The notes beneath the pieces were generated by a model. It saw nothing but the letters and a program-made list of their open reading frames with translations, did no database searches and was not told where the DNA came from. 7,549 nt of DNA from Lachnospiraceae bacterium (GTDB taxonomy: Bacteria > Bacillota > Clostridia > Lachnospirales > Lachnospiraceae), in NCBI GenBank assembly GCA_017477805.1, contig JAFUUM010000270.1:1-7549 (forward strand), written 5' to 3'. Each line of letters starts with the position of its first letter. Positions within the stretch are counted from its first letter, which is position 1. Positions 5,641 to 7,549 of the stretch are shown piece after piece. The translations under genes and the position numbers were made by a program.

Positions 5641-7251
5641 ATGAAACTGGTATTTATCGGAGCGGATCACGAAGTAACCGGAAGCTGTCATTATTTGGAA
5701 GCCTGCGGGAAACACATTTTGGTGGATTACGGTATGCGACAGGGAAGTCAGACCTATGAGTTCGCCGACCTCCCCGTACCGGAGATCCGGATCGACTACG
5801 TGCTGCTGACACACGCACACGTAGACCACAGCGGCATGCTGCCGCAGCTTTGCGCAAGAGGCTTTGGGGGACAGATCGTCACCACTAAGGCCACCGCTGA
5901 CCTGTGCAGCATCATGCTGCGTGACTGTGCCCACATCCAGATGCAGGAAGCGGAGTGGAAGAACAGAAAAGGAAAACGAAGCGGTGAAAAGACCCATGCG
6001 GAGCCGCCCTACACCATGGAAGATGCGGATGCGGCCATCCGCTTGCTGACGCCCTGCGCCTATGACCAGGTCATCGATCTTTGCGACGGAATCAAGATCC
6101 GGTTTACGGACATCGGCCACCTTCTCGGATCTGCCAGCATTGAAGTCTGGATCGAAGAAGAGGGCGTTTCCAAAAAGATCGTCTTCTCCGGAGATATCGG
6201 CAATACGGATCAGCCTTTGATCCGGGATCCGCAGTATACCTCGGAAGCGGATTATGTGGTGATGGAATCCACCTACGGAAACCGTTATCACGCAAAGCCG
6301 GATGTGCCCGTGGATCCCATCGGCAGCCTTGCAAAGATCATCGATGAGACCCTGGGACGGGGCGGAAACCTTGTGATCCCCTCCTTTGCCGTAGGCAGGA
6401 CCCAGGAGATCCTGTACTTTATCCGTCACATCAAGGAGGCGGAACTTGTTAAGAGTAAACCCGACTTCCCGGTTTATCTGGACAGCCCCCTGGCTGTGGA
6501 TGCCACGGAAGTCTTTAAGCGGAATATCGAAGACTGCTTCGATGAGGAAGCCATGGAACTGGTGAGAAAGGGCATCAACCCCATCAAGTTCCCGGGGCTG
6601 AACCTCTCCATTACGGGGGAAGAGTCGAAGATGATCAACTTCGACAAGGAGCCCAAGGTCATCATTTCCGCTTCCGGCATGTGCGAAGCCGGCCGTATCC
6701 GCCACCACTTAAAGCACAACCTCTGGCGTCCGGAATGTACCATCCTCTTTGTGGGCTATCAGGCAGAGGGTACCCTTGGCCGTGTCCTTGTGGACGGCGG
6801 CGTGGAAGAAGTCAAGCTTTTCGGAGAGCCCATCTCCGTTCAGGCCCATATCATGACGTTGCCGGGTATGAGCGGCCATGCGGACAAGCAGGGCCTTATC
6901 GACTGGCTCGGCGGCTTTGAAGAAAAGCCCAGAAAGGTCTTTCTGGTCCACGGCGACGATGAGTCCGTGGCGGCACTTTCCGAGACCCTTCGGATGGAAT
7001 ACGGGTACAACAGTTACGCACCCTACAGCGGGACCCAGGTGGATCTTGCAACGGGCAAGCTGCTCTTTGAAGCATCGCCCATTCCCGTTAAGAAAAAAAC
7101 AATTGCTGCATTGTCCGGGGTTTATGGTAGACTTGTTGCAGCGGGCAAGCGCCTGATGGCTGTTATCGAGCAAAATCAGGGCGGCGCCAACAAAGACCTT
7201 GCGAAGTTCGCAGACCAGATCTCCGCGCTCTGCGAGAAGTGGCAGCGCTGA
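5641..7251 (+). CDS. Beta-CASP metallo-beta-lactamase-fold hydrolase (probable RNase)
   Basis: The 536-residue product is cytoplasmic, with no signal peptide or membrane span. The metal site is intact: HAHVDH at 58-63, His160 in DIGHLLGS and Asp185 in FSGDIG. The beta-CASP part follows, with ESTYGNRYH (209-217), PSFAVGRTQE (247-256), SASGMCEAGRIRHHL (343-357), SGHAD (411-415) and FLVHGD (434-439). This order matches bacterial and archaeal relatives of the CPSF-73 cleavage factor, so a two-zinc RNA endo/exonuclease role is the best inference. It is distinct from RNase J, whose architecture differs at the C-terminus. A tail of about 60 residues past the core (about 480-536, IPVKKKTIAALSGVYG onward) is probably helical and lacks a recognised domain. 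It may contact RNA or form dimers. It is 25 bases downstream of the DUF4015 gene and followed by a hairpin-rich leader for thyA. Confidence 0.9.
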   Translation: MKLVFIGADHEVTGSCHYLEACGKHILVDYGMRQGSQTYEFADLPVPEIRIDYVLLTHAHVDHSGMLPQLCARGFGGQIVTTKATADLCSIMLRDCAHIQMQEAEWKNRKGKRSGEKTHAEPPYTMEDADAAIRLLTPCAYDQVIDLCDGIKIRFTDIGHLLGSASIEVWIEEEGVSKKIVFSGDIGNTDQPLIRDPQYTSEADYVVMESTYGNRYHAKPDVPVDPIGSLAKIIDETLGRGGNLVIPSFAVGRTQEILYFIRHIKEAELVKSKPDFPVYLDSPLAVDATEVFKRNIEDCFDEEAMELVRKGINPIKFPGLNLSITGEESKMINFDKEPKVIISASGMCEAGRIRHHLKHNLWRPECTILFVGYQAEGTLGRVLVDGGVEEVKLFGEPISVQAHIMTLPGMSGHADKQGLIDWLGGFEEKPRKVFLVHGDDESVAALSETLRMEYGYNSYAPYSGTQVDLATGKLLFEASPIPVKKKTIAALSGVYGRLVAAGKRLMAVIEQNQGGANKDLAKFADQISALCEKWQR

Positions 7252-7257
7252 ATACAG

Positions 7258-7264
7258 AAGGAGG
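7258..7264 (+). promoter_or_regulatory. Orphan Shine-Dalgarno after the beta-CASP gene
   Basis: AAGGAGG at 7258-7264 is a full-strength ribosome site, but no ATG, GTG or TTG lies at usable distance behind it. Its 3' part is the start of the first hairpin. It may be the former thyA ribosome site, separated from its start by the hairpin block. It could also be chance purine sequence. Confidence 0.4.
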
Positions 7265-7331
7265 AAACGCAAAGCGTTTCTCCAATCCCGGACGCACAGC
7301 GTCCGGTGTCGCCGGCATTCGCCGGAACGAC
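7260..7331. repeat. Three consecutive hairpins in the thyA leader
   Basis: Hairpin 1: GAAACGC (7264-7270), loop AAA, GCGTTTC (7274-7280), extended by GGA (7260-7262) and TCC (7281-7283) around a bulged G. Hairpin 2: CCGGACGC (7288-7295), loop ACA, GCGTCCGG (7299-7306), a perfect 8-bp stem. Hairpin 3: GTCGCCGGC (7308-7316), loop ATTC, GCCGG (7321-7325), a bulged AA, then CGAC (7328-7331). They are packed with gaps of four and one bases. None is followed by a T run, so they are not typical intrinsic terminators. They may be an intergenic palindromic repeat element, an RNA-processing or stability block, or a control structure for thyA. Confidence 0.75.
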
Positions 7332-7350
7332 GAAAAGAAAGGATAAGAAT

Positions 7351-7549
7351 ATGAGTCAGGCTGATCAGATCTTTATCAATATGTGCCGTGATATTTTGGA
7401 TAACGGCACCAGTACCGAAGGAGAAAAGGTGCGCCCCCACTGGGAAGACGGCACTCCCGCTTACACCGTGAAAAAATTCGGCGTTGTGAACCGCTATGAC
7501 TTATCCAAGGAATTTCCCATTCTGACCCTCCGGAAAACGGGGATCAAAA
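7351..7549 (+). CDS. thyA: Thymidylate synthase, N-terminal part (cut by window end)
   Basis: ATG 7351 follows AAAGGA (7338-7343) by seven bases. The frame stays open for 66 codons to the edge of the window. The product begins MSQADQIFINMCRDIL and continues through NGTSTEGEKVRPHWEDGTPAYTVKKFG, with NRYDLSKEFPILTLRKTGIK near the edge. This matches the N-terminal region of ThyA, where the R-x-D-L-x-x-x-FP-x-L-T-x-(R/K)-K segment follows the start. ThyA methylates dUMP to dTMP using methylene-tetrahydrofolate, in the cytoplasm. The catalytic Cys would lie beyond the window. A folA gene often follows in related genomes, but this cannot be seen here. Confidence 0.92.
   Translation, partial: MSQADQIFINMCRDILDNGTSTEGEKVRPHWEDGTPAYTVKKFGVVNRYDLSKEFPILTLRKTGIK

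Noticed and set aside
5608..6708. 366-residue minus-strand frame opposite the beta-CASP gene
   Set aside because: The sense gene has every family motif; the antisense frame has none.
7264..7331. Intrinsic terminators after the beta-CASP gene
   Set aside because: The stems are good but none is followed by a T run; the sequence after them is purine-rich.

Overview
The window looks like chromosomal DNA of a Gram-positive anaerobe of the class Clostridia, most likely a Lachnospiraceae-type gut or rumen bacterium. The grounds are strong AGGAGG-type ribosome sites, tightly packed co-directional genes, moderate GC (a little over half by eye) and the protein types present. This assignment is inference from style and families, not from a marker gene. 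Every supported gene is on the + strand.

Region 1 (1-4357) reads as one compact transcription unit. A possible C-terminal tail of an upstream gene overlaps the start of a secreted transglutaminase-like protein (81-938). Next come a 58-codon small ORF (962-1138) and a 699-residue membrane-tethered ECF-type sigma factor (1135-3234), which starts inside the stop codon of the small ORF. One base after the sigma stop begins a D12-class adenine-N6 DNA methyltransferase (3236-4357) with an extra basic segment of about 100 residues. The sigma protein is the most unusual item. Sigma regions 2 and 4 sit at the N-terminus, followed by a long low-complexity linker, one membrane span, an acidic and TQEQ-repeat stalk, and an unrecognised four-cysteine outer domain. 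This suggests a one-protein surface sensor and transcription factor, with a secreted transglutaminase-fold enzyme as a possible partner.

Region 2 (4358-4484) is a 127-base regulatory gap. It holds a weak terminator-like element, a possible promoter, and a perfect 10-bp inverted repeat with a 31-base loop.

Region 3 (4485-7251) carries a secreted DUF4015-type TIM-barrel (glycoside hydrolase-like) protein and, 25 bases later, a beta-CASP metallo-beta-lactamase-fold protein that is probably an RNA-processing hydrolase. Both start codons are set by ribosome-site spacing and lie downstream of the longest open frame.

Region 4 (7252-7549) has a 99-base leader containing an orphan Shine-Dalgarno and three consecutive hairpins. 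The 5' part of thymidylate synthase (thyA) follows and is cut by the window edge. Genes in regions 3 and 4 look like housekeeping or cell-envelope functions; region 1 looks like the accessory, signalling part.
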